A stretch of 64,000 bases of DNA, taken from Myxococcales bacterium 68-20. Lineage in GTDB: Bacteria; Myxococcota_A; Polyangia; Polyangiales; Polyangiaceae. Position 1 is the stretch's first letter; every line of letters starts with the position of its first letter. The notes beneath the pieces were generated by a model. The model had not been told where the DNA came from, ran no database searches, and worked only from the letters and a program-made list of their open reading frames with translations. Positions 14,041 through 22,572 of this stretch are shown in pieces. The translations under genes were made by a program, and so were the position numbers. The stretch is from positions 88,559-152,558 of the forward strand of contig MKVQ01000016.1 in NCBI GenBank assembly GCA_001899635.1, read 5' to 3'.

Positions 14041-16697
14041 CCCGAAGCTTCCGCGCGACCCTCGCGCTGTCGCTCGCGGTCGCGGCCTGCGGTGGGAAGG
14101 AGGCGCTGTCCCCGGTCGGGACGGATGACGGGCGGCGCGCAGCGGTCGCGCGCAAGGCCAAGGTCGAGCCTCCGGTCGCCGGCCACATGGTCGCGTCGGT
14201 GGGAGAGCGGACGCTCGGTCCCTTCTTCGCGCGACGCGAATCGGGCCTCGCCGCGGCCGGTCTCGTTGCGTGGGTGACGGTCGCCGAAGGCCAGGGCCGC
14301 CGCGTCGTGGTGGTCCCGGTGGCTCCCGACGGCACGCCTCGCGGCGGCGAGACCATCGCCGCCCACGTCTCGGTCGACACCACGATGCTCGTGGTCCGGC
14401 CGTTGCGCGGTCCGGTGCCGGGCTTCCTCATCGCATGGACGTCGCTCACGGATCGCGGCAAGTCGCTGTGGGCGGTCGCCGTGAGCGATAACGGCATGCC
14501 GCGCGCGAAGCCCGTCGAGATCTCGCGGACGAACGACGACATCATCTGGGTCGACGTCATCCCCACCGACCACGGCGCGCTCTGCATGTGGGCGGAGGAG
14601 ACACGCGGAAGCGACGCGAACCTCATCGCCGCCGCGGTCGACACCGATGGCAAGGTGCAGGGCGTCCCGACGCGCGTGGCACGCGGCGTCGTCGGCTGGC
14701 ACGCGCTCGAGCTTCCGGGAGGAGTCGGCCTCTCCACCGTCGAGGCCGCGCCGGCGGATCCGAAGGCCAGGCCGACCGAGCACCGCCTCGTCCGCGATGC
14801 GCGCCCCGGCGGAGCCCTCTCCTTCCACCGCCTCGATGCCGAAGGACGCGAGATTGCTCCGCCGGTCACGGTGACCACGAAGCCGATCGTCAGCGGTGAC
14901 GTCGAGGTCGTGCGTGACGGCTCGCGCTTCGTCTTCGCGTGGACCGACCGCGGGGCCACCGAACCGGCCGTGACGATGGCCGCGATCGACGACAAGAACG
15001 TCGTCGAGCCTCCGCGAAAGGTCGCCGAGGCTCGAGGAGGCGCGTCGCTGCTCGCGCTCACGCGCGGTCCTGCAGGCGTCGCCGTGATGTTCGAGGCCCC
15101 TGCACGCCGGAAGGGCGAGACGCGACGCGTCCACGTCGCGCGTGTCGACAAAGGCCTCGTCCTCGATCGGAGCCCGCTCTCGCTCGAGGTCGTCGGCCGC
15201 GGACAGCCCGAGCTCGCCGCGACGTCGACCGGGTTCGCGGCGCTGGCGACGACCGCAGACTGCGAGCGTGACTCGGCCGCGTGCCTCAACGCGAATGCCG
15301 TCGCGACGCTCTTTCGTACGGACGCGAAGGGCACCGTCGTCCAGCGCGAGCCGCTCACCTTCACCTCGGATCCGGCGACGCTCGGCTGGGGCCTGACGTG
15401 TGACGGAGACTCGTGCTTCGCGCTCGCCGCGTCCCCGGGCCCGCCGGGAACGCCGTCGCGCATTCGCACCGCGACGCTCCGCCCGCGAACCAACGTGGCG
15501 CCCCCGCCGCCGAGGCCCGAAGACCCCCCGAAGGACGGTCCGCACATCACCGACATCACGGCCATCGCCTCCGGCGAGACCGTCGTCGACATCGCGACCA
15601 CACGCTTCGGCGAGGCGAACCTCGTCGCGATGTTGAGCTCCAAGGCGACCGACGGCGCCCGAAGAAGCACGGCGGACGAGGCGAAGACCACACCCTTCAC
15701 GCTCTCGACACGGATCGTCGGCGACGACGGCACCGTCTCCACACCGTCGATCATCTCGAACAAGGCGCTCCATGTCGGGAGCGTCGCGATCGCGGGCGCT
15801 TCGAGTCCCGAGGATGGCGGCGCAATCGCGTGGGTCGCTCGCGAGAACGGCGATCCGGAGGTGCACGTCACGCGGATCGACAAACGCGGCCGGCGCATGA
15901 ACGACGTCCAGCTCACCACGACGAAGGGCGACGCGGCCGACGTGACGATTACGTGGGCTGGCGGCGGATGGATCGTCGCATGGGTCGACAGTCGTGACGG
16001 TCGCGGAGAGGTCTACGCGACCAAGGTTTCGCCCGATCTCACGCGCGTCGCTCGCGAGGAGCGCATCACGAAGGCGCCGGGCGACGCGAGCGACCTCGTC
16101 GCGCTCGCCCACGGCGACGCGGTATGGCTCGCATGGGCCGACTCCCGCGAGAGCCCGAAGGACGGCGTCGCCGACATCTTCGTCTCGGCCGTGAAGATGC
16201 ACGATGCGAAGCGCCTCTTCGAAGAGCAGCGGCTCCTTCCGACGGCCGCGCACTCCCGAACGCCTCGCCTCGCGCTCGGACCGAACGGCATGCACGTCGC
16301 GTGGATCGAGGAGGCTCCGCTGGGCGCGGAGACGCCGAACACGAGCGGCTACGGCGCCTTCTGGACGACGCTCGACGAGGTGGGAAAGCCCAGCGCGAAG
16401 CCGTCACGTATCCCGCTCGCAGGCGAAGGCGCGGCGACCGCAGTCGCGTTCGAGTCGCGCCCCAGTCTCCGCGCCGTCGTCGCACGGAGCACGCCGGAGG
16501 TGATCTCGCTCGACGCCGTCGACCTCGTCGCGTCGCCGCCGAAGGTCTCGTCGCTGCTCGCCCTCGACGGTCCGCCGTCACTCGACATCGCGATGGTCTT
16601 CAACGACGATGTGCTCTACTTCAACGACGAGGGCCCTCACGCGCTCGACCGGCGCGCTCGTCGTGCCCGCATCGCGTGGACCCAGCAAACCAGATGA
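14037..16697 (+). CDS. Large propeller-like lipoprotein, 886 aa
   Basis: The start is placed at GTG 14037, overlapping the preceding stop, instead of the longer ORF start. Lipoprotein signal LALSLAVAACGGKE. The body has many repeats with a Trp core of the type 'xxAWxDxRDGxxxVYAxxV': GGWIVAWVDSRDGRGEVYA, AVWLAWADSRESPKD, FVFAWTDRGATEPAVTMA, GGAIAWVARENGDPEVHV. This suggests one or two sialidase-like beta-propellers without the catalytic residues of sialidases being evident. It overlaps the following lipoprotein by 4 nt (ATGA). Confidence 0.72.
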   Translation: MTRSFRATLALSLAVAACGGKEALSPVGTDDGRRAAVARKAKVEPPVAGHMVASVGERTLGPFFARRESGLAAAGLVAWVTVAEGQGRRVVVVPVAPDGTPRGGETIAAHVSVDTTMLVVRPLRGPVPGFLIAWTSLTDRGKSLWAVAVSDNGMPRAKPVEISRTNDDIIWVDVIPTDHGALCMWAEETRGSDANLIAAAVDTDGKVQGVPTRVARGVVGWHALELPGGVGLSTVEAAPADPKARPTEHRLVRDARPGGALSFHRLDAEGREIAPPVTVTTKPIVSGDVEVVRDGSRFVFAWTDRGATEPAVTMAAIDDKNVVEPPRKVAEARGGASLLALTRGPAGVAVMFEAPARRKGETRRVHVARVDKGLVLDRSPLSLEVVGRGQPELAATSTGFAALATTADCERDSAACLNANAVATLFRTDAKGTVVQREPLTFTSDPATLGWGLTCDGDSCFALAASPGPPGTPSRIRTATLRPRTNVAPPPPRPEDPPKDGPHITDITAIASGETVVDIATTRFGEANLVAMLSSKATDGARRSTADEAKTTPFTLSTRIVGDDGTVSTPSIISNKALHVGSVAIAGASSPEDGGAIAWVARENGDPEVHVTRIDKRGRRMNDVQLTTTKGDAADVTITWAGGGWIVAWVDSRDGRGEVYATKVSPDLTRVAREERITKAPGDASDLVALAHGDAVWLAWADSRESPKDGVADIFVSAVKMHDAKRLFEEQRLLPTAAHSRTPRLALGPNGMHVAWIEEAPLGAETPNTSGYGAFWTTLDEVGKPSAKPSRIPLAGEGAATAVAFESRPSLRAVVARSTPEVISLDAVDLVASPPKVSSLLALDGPPSLDIAMVFNDDVLYFNDEGPHALDRRARRARIAWTQQTR

Positions 16698-18163
16698 CCA
16701 CGAGATCCGAGCGCGGCCCTGCAGTGCTCGCCCTCTTCGCCCTCCCGCTCGCCCTCGCGGCATGCCCGTCCGCACCCGCGCCGATCGATCCGAGCAAGCC
16801 GAGCGCAAAGGCCTCGCACGAGGGTGCGTGCGCCGGGCTCGACTCCCCCGAGTGCGGGCGCGCGCAGGGGCTCCTCTCGGCGGCAGGCGCCTTCGGCAAC
16901 GTCCGCCACGAATACCTGCTCGATCCGGCGAGCGCGATGGTGCCGGGTCGTGGCGTCCAGCGCGGCGAAGCAGGCTCCTTCACGGTGCTTCCCACCCAGT
17001 GCGCCAGCTCGAGAACGCAGTCAGCAGAGCGCGCCGCGCGTGCGGACAAGGTCGATGCCTCGACGATCGACTTCTCGTACATCGGCGTCGCGATCGATCA
17101 GGCGCTCGTCTCGGCGGACGCCGATCTCGCCCCGTGGCTCTCGGCGGGGGCGGAGACGACGGAGCGCAAGATCAGCCTCGTGGCACTGGCGTTCGTACGC
17201 GACCTCGATCCCCAGTTCTTCAACGCCTCCGACGATGTCGCGTTCGGCGGCACGGCTTGCACGTGCGGGCGCGCGACCCACTTCGTCGGCTCGGTGAAGA
17301 TGGGCGGCCTGATCTCGTACGAGATGAGCGTGCGCGCCGGCGAGCTGCGCGGCCGCGCGCTCGACTTCGTCCGCGCGCGCGTCGCTGCGGGAGACACGCG
17401 CATCACGCAGACCGTCGTCGGCGGCCTTGAGGTCGACGGGCTCGACGGTGCATCGAGCACCGACACGAGCAAGCCGCTGACGTTCCGCGTGAAGACGCCC
17501 GTGCCCATCGCGTACGCGGTCTATCCGCTCGCCGACGTGTGCAAGTTCGCCTTCCCCGTGCCGGAGGTCTCGCCCGAGACGCTCGACTTCGGGGAAGTCC
17601 CTCACGGTCGCGAGGAGACCCGCCTCGTTCACATCGTCAATCGGGCGTCGCTCGACCTCCGCGCCACGCTCGGCGAGCAAACGTTCGCGATCCCCGCGCT
17701 CGGCAGCGTCGACGTCCCGCTCACGTGGCGTCCGACGGCACCGACGGCGGGCTGCCAGCCCCAGACACGCGAGGACACGCTCCAGTTCTACCCGCGGGAT
17801 GGGAGCGCGCCGGTCACTCCGAAGACACAGAGCGTCCGCGTCGTCTCGCGCGTGCGCACCGGCAAGGCGGACTTCAAGCGCCACGAGCACGTCGACAGCG
17901 GCTCGGGTCGGAAGCCCGACTACGCTTCGACACGTCGCGACTGGACCTGCCCCCCGGACTACGTGGTTGCGTCGTGCAGGACCGAGAAGGCCGAGTGCGG
18001 CGACGGTCGGTGCTCGACCGACGGCTACGCGGTCAACGCCGAGCCCGGCCAGAACGGCTGCCGCTTCAGCTGCAAAGGCCCGGAGAGCATCTTGCCCGGG
18101 CTCTCGTCGAACTACTGCCGCTTCGACGCACTGATGGAGTGTCGCCTCCGCTGTAGCCCGTGA
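16694..18163 (+). CDS. Lipoprotein with ASH/HYDIN-like domain, 489 aa
   Basis: The start at ATG 16694 overlaps the previous stop. Signal LFALPLALAACPSAP (lipobox LAAC). The middle contains a stretch typical of ASH/HYDIN-type immunoglobulin-like domains (ETLDFGEVPHGREETRLVHI followed by VNRASLDLRATLGE). The C-terminus is Cys-rich (DWTCPPDYVVASCRTEKAEC, GCRFSCKG, MECRLRC) and probably disulfide-bonded. Third gene of the 13561-18163 operon. The protein probably sits outside the cytoplasmic membrane; role unknown. Confidence 0.68.
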   Translation: MTTRSERGPAVLALFALPLALAACPSAPAPIDPSKPSAKASHEGACAGLDSPECGRAQGLLSAAGAFGNVRHEYLLDPASAMVPGRGVQRGEAGSFTVLPTQCASSRTQSAERAARADKVDASTIDFSYIGVAIDQALVSADADLAPWLSAGAETTERKISLVALAFVRDLDPQFFNASDDVAFGGTACTCGRATHFVGSVKMGGLISYEMSVRAGELRGRALDFVRARVAAGDTRITQTVVGGLEVDGLDGASSTDTSKPLTFRVKTPVPIAYAVYPLADVCKFAFPVPEVSPETLDFGEVPHGREETRLVHIVNRASLDLRATLGEQTFAIPALGSVDVPLTWRPTAPTAGCQPQTREDTLQFYPRDGSAPVTPKTQSVRVVSRVRTGKADFKRHEHVDSGSGRKPDYASTRRDWTCPPDYVVASCRTEKAECGDGRCSTDGYAVNAEPGQNGCRFSCKGPESILPGLSSNYCRFDALMECRLRCSP

Positions 18164-18180
18164 GGGGGTTCCCAACTTTC

Positions 18181-18196
18181 TTGGCAACTCCTACGC
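18181..18196 (+). promoter_or_regulatory. Weak sigma-54-like GG-N10-GC element
   Basis: TTGGCAACTCCTACGC has the GG and GC doublets at the sigma-54 spacing, but the -12 half lacks the usual TTGC. It lies about 75 bp before the small gene at 18270. Could be chance in GC-rich DNA. Confidence 0.2.
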
Positions 18197-18269
18197 CGCG
18201 CGGCCGATGAGGGTCCGCACAACGGGCATCGGGGATCCGAGGCCCTCGGCACAAGGAGACACTCGAGCC

Positions 18270-18797
18270 ATGGAACCCCGTACGATTTCCGCGCGTCCCG
18301 ACGTCGCTGTTGCGAGCACGTCCCCCCGTGTGACCCCCACCCCACCCCGCGCGTCGCGCTTTGGCGAGGTCCTCTCCAACACGGTCGTGCGCTCGGCGGA
18401 GTCGGCGATGCGCGTGCTGCCCGGCTCGCCGATGATGGCGGTCGCGGTCCGCGGCGCGACGGGGCCAGGCGCCGCGCTCGGCGTTCCGATGAGCCCGATG
18501 TCGGGCGGGATGTCGACCGCAGCAGGTCCGACCGTGGCCGGCGCGCAGGCCACCACCCCGAGCCTCTCCGGCGCGCTGGGTGCGCCCGGAGTCACGCCTT
18601 CGGGTACCGGAACCGGTGCTCCGGGAGGCGACGCCGCAGGCATCGAGGCGGCGCTCCAGCAGAGCCAGGACATGAACATCTACTACCTGCGCGTGCAGGA
18701 GAGCGTGAACGCCCAGAATCGCCAGTTCACGACGCTCTCGAACGTCCTCAAGGCGGAGCACGACACGGTGAAGACGGCGATCGGCAACATCCGCTGA
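18270..18797 (+). CDS. Small hypothetical protein with helical C-terminus, 175 aa
   Basis: The start is taken at ATG 18270 (MEPRTISARP) because AAGGAG lies just upstream; the ORF track begins 21 codons earlier. The middle is a flexible Gly/Pro/Ala/Met-rich segment and the last about 55 residues form an amphipathic helix (IEAALQQSQDMNIYYLRVQE followed by SVNAQNRQFTTLSNVLKAEH). No signal peptide. The long helical tail recalls rod- or needle-type secretion subunits, but no secretion apparatus genes are nearby, so I leave it unassigned. It precedes another small protein. Confidence 0.6.
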   Translation: MEPRTISARPDVAVASTSPRVTPTPPRASRFGEVLSNTVVRSAESAMRVLPGSPMMAVAVRGATGPGAALGVPMSPMSGGMSTAAGPTVAGAQATTPSLSGALGAPGVTPSGTGTGAPGGDAAGIEAALQQSQDMNIYYLRVQESVNAQNRQFTTLSNVLKAEHDTVKTAIGNIR

Positions 18798-18883
18798 CCG
18801 CACGTCGACGGCAATCGAAGAGCTGGCCCGGATCGCGCCTGTCGCGCATCCGGGCCGACCTGCTGTAGAGTGAGGAGGTCCTC

Positions 18884-19267
18884 ATGGGCATCGATCGCAT
18901 CGGTAAGGGCGGCGCGCCGCCCGCGGCTCCCGAGACCCAAGGCTCGGGGTCGGTCGAGAAGAAGGGGTCGATCGAGAAGGCGTTCTCGGTCGAGCGTCCC
19001 GACGCGACGAAACAGGCCTGGCAGGCCGGTGCCGCCGAGGCCGCGCAGGGCTCGCAGGCGCTGGCGCGGCTCCGGGCCGGCGAGATCGACGTCGACGGCT
19101 ACGTCGACCTCAAGGTCGACGAGGCGACGCGAGGGCTCGAGGGCCTCTCGCCCGCCGAGCTCGAGGACATCAAGAAGGTGCTCCGCGATCAGATGTCGAC
19201 CGATCCGGGCCTCGTGGACCTCGTGCGTACGGCGACCGGCCAGACGCCGAAGATCCCCGAAGACTGA
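18884..19267 (+). CDS. Small hypothetical helical protein, 127 aa
   Basis: Preceded by a strong GAGGAGG site. A disordered, charged N-terminal half (GSGSVEKKGSIEKAF) is followed by a conserved-looking helical domain (LARLRAGEIDVDGYVDLKVD, then GLSPAELEDIKKVLRDQM and DLVRTATG). No signal peptide and no family I can name. Same strand and close to the preceding small gene (86-bp gap), possibly cotranscribed. Confidence 0.65.
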   Translation: MGIDRIGKGGAPPAAPETQGSGSVEKKGSIEKAFSVERPDATKQAWQAGAAEAAQGSQALARLRAGEIDVDGYVDLKVDEATRGLEGLSPAELEDIKKVLRDQMSTDPGLVDLVRTATGQTPKIPED

Positions 19268-19288
19268 GCTCCTGACTCGAGGCGCGGA

Positions 19289-19316
19289 AGCACGAGGCTC
19301 CGCAGAGCCACGTGCT
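19289..19316 (+). terminator. Hairpin after the small-protein pair
   Basis: AGCACGAGGCTC-CGCA-GAGCCACGTGCT forms a 12-bp stem with one mismatch, 22 nt after the stop at 19267. No U-tract. Partly inside the leader of the next gene. Confidence 0.4.
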
Positions 19317-19327
19317 ACCGTGCATGC

Positions 19328-20308
19328 GTGCTCGGGCGCAGGTCCTTCCTCCTCGGTCTCTCGCTCGCCGGTTGCTCGCGGTGCGACCGCGACGCGAGCG
19401 GCGCGCCGAGCGTGTCCGGAGCAGCCTCTGCGAGTTCGACGATCGCCGCGACGGTCCTTCCAGCAGTGGTCCCCGAGAAGCCCGAGATCACCGACGCCGG
19501 CGTCGGCGCGCGCGGCCAGGTGAAGACGGAGACGTGGACGCTGCCCGGAGACGGACGCGCGGTGGCGATCGTCCCGGCGTGGGCAAAGCCGGACGAGAAG
19601 CTGCCGATGCTCTTCGCGTTCCACGGTCGCGGCGAGGCGAACAAGGGCCCCGCGCTCGGCGTGATGGGCTGGCCGAAGGATTACGCGCTCCTTCGCGCGA
19701 TCGAGCGCGTGTGCACGCCGCCCCTCACGACTCAGGACTTCGAGGGAATGGTCGAGGCCAAGCGACTCGCCGCGCACAACGACGCGCTGCGCGCGCGACC
19801 GTTCGCGGGGCTCGTCGTCGTCTGCCCGTATTCGCCCGACGTCGATCTCCGCAAGCCGGCCCAGATCCGCGAGTACTCCGAGTACTTCATGAAGACGGTG
19901 CTGCCACGCGCGAAGAAGGAGCTGCCGGTCCTCGGTACACCTTCGTCGATCGGCATCGACGGCGTCTCGCTCGGCGGCGCGCTCGCCCTCCGGATCGGCT
20001 TCGGCAACCCGGAGGCCTTCGGCGCACTCGGGACGCTCCAGGCCGCGATCGGCGAAGACCAGGTCCCCGAGCTCACCGAGCTCGCGCGCGCTGCGCGCTC
20101 GAAGAACCCGAGCCTGAAGCTTCGCCTCCTCACGAGCGACAAGGACTACTTCCGAAGGGCGCTCCGGACCGCCTCGACCGCCTGGCGTGCCGCGGGGCTC
20201 GAGCACGATTTCGAGGACGTGCCCGGCGTGCACGACTACCCGTTCAATCGGGGCCCCGGCGCGATCGAGATGCTCCTCTGGCACGACCGGCTGCTCGCGA
20301 GGGCGTGA
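19328..20308 (+). CDS. Alpha/beta-hydrolase esterase-like lipoprotein
   Basis: 326 aa from GTG 19328. The N-terminus MLGRRSFLLGLSLAGCSR combines an RR pair with a lipobox (LAGC). The fold landmarks are those of alpha/beta hydrolases: FAFHGRG (oxyanion loop), the nucleophile elbow GIDGVSLGG, an acid candidate in RLLTSDKDYF and the catalytic His in GVHDYPF. It resembles the esterase D/feruloyl-esterase group. Substrate unknown. Confidence 0.75.
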   Translation: MLGRRSFLLGLSLAGCSRCDRDASGAPSVSGAASASSTIAATVLPAVVPEKPEITDAGVGARGQVKTETWTLPGDGRAVAIVPAWAKPDEKLPMLFAFHGRGEANKGPALGVMGWPKDYALLRAIERVCTPPLTTQDFEGMVEAKRLAAHNDALRARPFAGLVVVCPYSPDVDLRKPAQIREYSEYFMKTVLPRAKKELPVLGTPSSIGIDGVSLGGALALRIGFGNPEAFGALGTLQAAIGEDQVPELTELARAARSKNPSLKLRLLTSDKDYFRRALRTASTAWRAAGLEHDFEDVPGVHDYPFNRGPGAIEMLLWHDRLLARA

Positions 20309-20517
20309 GGGGCAACGTGTCTCCTCCGAATACGTAGACGAATCTGAAGCCGAGCTCGCGGAGGAGCCCGCTCTACCCGAGGAAAAACTCTCGCGCGTCC
20401 GGCGTCGCAAGCACATGCAGTCGTGACTGCTGGAAGCGCAGCGGCATGCGATGCATCGCCCCGATGGCGACATCGTCGAGCATCGGTGCGCTGGCAACGG
20501 GCGTATGCTCTCCGATC

Positions 20518-21294
20518 ATGAGCGCACCGCACGAATGGGATGCCGAGGCCTACCAGCGCCTCTCCGATCCGCAGTTCGCGTGGGGACTTCGCGTCCTCGA
20601 GCGTCTTCCGCTCAAAGGAGGAGAGACGGTGATCGACGCGGGCTGCGGCAGCGGTCGGCTCACCGGCGTCCTCGCGCAGAGGTTGCCTCGCGGGCACGTC
20701 ATCGCGGTCGATCGCTCGACGAACATGGTCGAGGAGGCACGGCGGCGCCTGGCGGAGCTCGGTGACCGCGTGACCTTCGTCTGCACCGACCTCACGACGT
20801 TCGTCTCGGACGTCCCCGTCGACGCGGTCTTCAGCACCGCCACATTTCACTGGCTGCACGATCACGATCGGCTGTTCGCGAGCATCCACCGATGTCTTCG
20901 CTCCGGAGGGCGCCTCGTGGCCCAGTGCGGCGGCGCAGGGAACCTGGAGCGGTTCCACGCGCACGCAGAGCGTGTCTGTCTCGACGAGCCCTTCGCGAAA
21001 TGGTTCGTCGACTTCGAGCCGGCGTGGAACTTCCAGGGCCCGGACGCCACCGCCGCACGCTTGCAGCGCGCGGGCTTCGTCGATGTCGCGTGCAATCTCG
21101 AGGATGCGCCGACGCCGTTCGCCGATGAGCCGACCTTTCGCGAGTTCGTCCGTACGGTGGTCCTCCGCCACCACCTTGCACGGCTCCCCTACGACGCGCT
21201 CCGCGCGCGCTACCTCGACGCGGTCGTCGCGCGCGTCGCCCCGTCATTCGAGCTCGACTACGTCCGCCTCAATCTGTCCGCGACGCGCGCTTAG
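20518..21294 (+). CDS. SAM-dependent methyltransferase (trans-aconitate methyltransferase-like)
   Basis: 258 aa from ATG 20518. Class I methyltransferase motifs: motif I VIDAGCGSGRLTGVL, the acidic SAM-ribose residue in HVIAVDRSTNMVEEA, and motif IV-like VFSTATFHWLHDHD followed by LRSGGRLVAQCGG. The 'xWD(A)..Y' N-terminus and the WLHDH stretch resemble trans-aconitate 2-methyltransferase and related small-molecule enzymes. It faces the DUF3829 gene, with a shared terminator between. Confidence 0.82.
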   Translation: MSAPHEWDAEAYQRLSDPQFAWGLRVLERLPLKGGETVIDAGCGSGRLTGVLAQRLPRGHVIAVDRSTNMVEEARRRLAELGDRVTFVCTDLTTFVSDVPVDAVFSTATFHWLHDHDRLFASIHRCLRSGGRLVAQCGGAGNLERFHAHAERVCLDEPFAKWFVDFEPAWNFQGPDATAARLQRAGFVDVACNLEDAPTPFADEPTFREFVRTVVLRHHLARLPYDALRARYLDAVVARVAPSFELDYVRLNLSATRA

Positions 21295-21309
21295 AGCCCG
21301 AGAGCGATA

Positions 21310-21358
21310 CCCGGCTCCACACACCAATCCGTGAAGCGATTGGGGTGAAAGAGCCGGG
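21310..21358. terminator. Bidirectional terminator between convergent genes
   Basis: A nested dyad: outer CCCGGCTC/GAGCCGGG and inner CCAATC/GATTGG around the loop CGTGAAGC. It lies in the 86-bp gap between the converging methyltransferase and DUF3829 genes. Confidence 0.65.
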
Positions 21359-21380
21359 CTGGACGAAACGCCGTTTCGGA

Positions 21381-22385
21381 TCAGAAGCGCAGCGAGTTCG
21401 AGCGGCTCACGAGGTCGTTGTAGTCTCGGCTCACCTTCGCCGTGCTGCCCTCGACCATCCATCCCGAGCCCGACTCGAGCATCCGGATCTCGCTGCTGGT
21501 GTAGGCCTTCTTGTCGCGCACGCGGCGCACGCGCTCCTTGAGCACCTTGAGATAGTCCTCGACCTTGCTCTCGAACATGGACCACATCATGACCTTTCCG
21601 GTCTCGTCCTTGTGCGAGCTGGCGTAGGTCTTCATCTCCTCGACCGCTTTTTCGTACGCGACCATGAGCGGCTCGAGCTCGATGAGCGGGGCCTTCTCTT
21701 CGGTAGCTACGCGGACGCTCGCCTTGGCGTGCTTCAGGACGTTGAGCTTGTGGAAGAGGAGGTTTCGTCCGTGCTGGGCTTCGACCTCCTTCAGCTCGGC
21801 TTCCATCCGGACGTCGTTCGCCTTCACGACGATCGCGCGGAAGTCGTGCGACACCTTGAAGAACTCCTCGGCCAGCGGCCAGAGCCTGGTGTGCAGCTCC
21901 TTGCCCTTGGCGAACTTGTCATCCTTGAAGTCCTTGCGGTCGTAATAGGTGTTCGCCTCGTTGATCACCGGAACGATCTTGTCGGCGACCGCCTTGAACT
22001 TCTCCGACGTGTCCTTGAATTCAGGCTTCGCGCTCGCGAGCTTCAGCCCCTTGTCACACGTGGTCATCTCGTGATCGGTGATCTTGTAGAGCCCCCAGAC
22101 GCTGGTCTCCTTGCCCGTGGGCCCGGGCTGCGGAGCGCCTTCCTTCGCGTCCGGCAACCAGCTCGTGTACCGCTCGAGGCTCTTGGAGATGGCGTGGTCG
22201 AGGCCGTTCAAGCAATCGACGAGACCATTGAGCGCTTCGTCCTCGTCGACGCTTGCGGCCTCCTTCGACGCGGTTTCGCCGCCGGCATCCAGGAGTCGGG
22301 CGCCGGTCTGGGCGAGCTTCTTGCAACCAAGCTGCGTAGAGAGAAGGGCGATGGCGATAGCCATCGCGTACGAAGTGTTTCTCAT
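21381..22385 (-). CDS. DUF3829 (YiiG-like) lipoprotein
   Basis: 334 aa. Lipoprotein signal MAIAIALLSTQLGCKK. The body is helical and contains the DUF3829 landmark YYDRKDFKDDKFAKGKELH around residues 145-165, with LNGLVDCLNGLDHAI near the N-terminus. YiiG-like lipoproteins are common in proteobacteria and lack a known function. It lies downstream of cassette B on the same strand, separated from it by 187 bp in which I see no gene; read-through from the cassette cannot be excluded. Confidence 0.78.
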   Translation of the reverse strand: MRNTSYAMAIAIALLSTQLGCKKLAQTGARLLDAGGETASKEAASVDEDEALNGLVDCLNGLDHAISKSLERYTSWLPDAKEGAPQPGPTGKETSVWGLYKITDHEMTTCDKGLKLASAKPEFKDTSEKFKAVADKIVPVINEANTYYDRKDFKDDKFAKGKELHTRLWPLAEEFFKVSHDFRAIVVKANDVRMEAELKEVEAQHGRNLLFHKLNVLKHAKASVRVATEEKAPLIELEPLMVAYEKAVEEMKTYASSHKDETGKVMMWSMFESKVEDYLKVLKERVRRVRDKKAYTSSEIRMLESGSGWMVEGSTAKVSRDYNDLVSRSNSLRF

Positions 22386-22572
22386 TGGCCCTGCAACCTA
22401 GATCCATCGCCGCTTCGGAACGAAGCGAAAGCAGCAGACACGTGTTGGCGATGATCCGCAGAGCGTGATCACCGTCACCTCAAGTCAACGAACGTGTGCT
22501 TGACAACCGGTGTGCGGATCGAACGAGGTCGCTCCACCGCGACGTAACGCCGCTCCGTCCGGTCACCCGACG

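Noticed and set aside
13584-16295. 903-aa minus-strand ORF (and the 636-aa ORF at 14009-15919)
   Set aside because: Both oppose the propeller-type lipoprotein, whose signal peptide, overlaps and blade motifs are convincing.
14037-16697. Catalytic sialidase
   Set aside because: Repeats resemble sialidase-type propeller blades but no arginine triad or Asp-box set could be assigned.
18270-19267. Type III secretion needle or rod genes
   Set aside because: Only a vague helical resemblance; no export apparatus, ATPase or secretin gene nearby.
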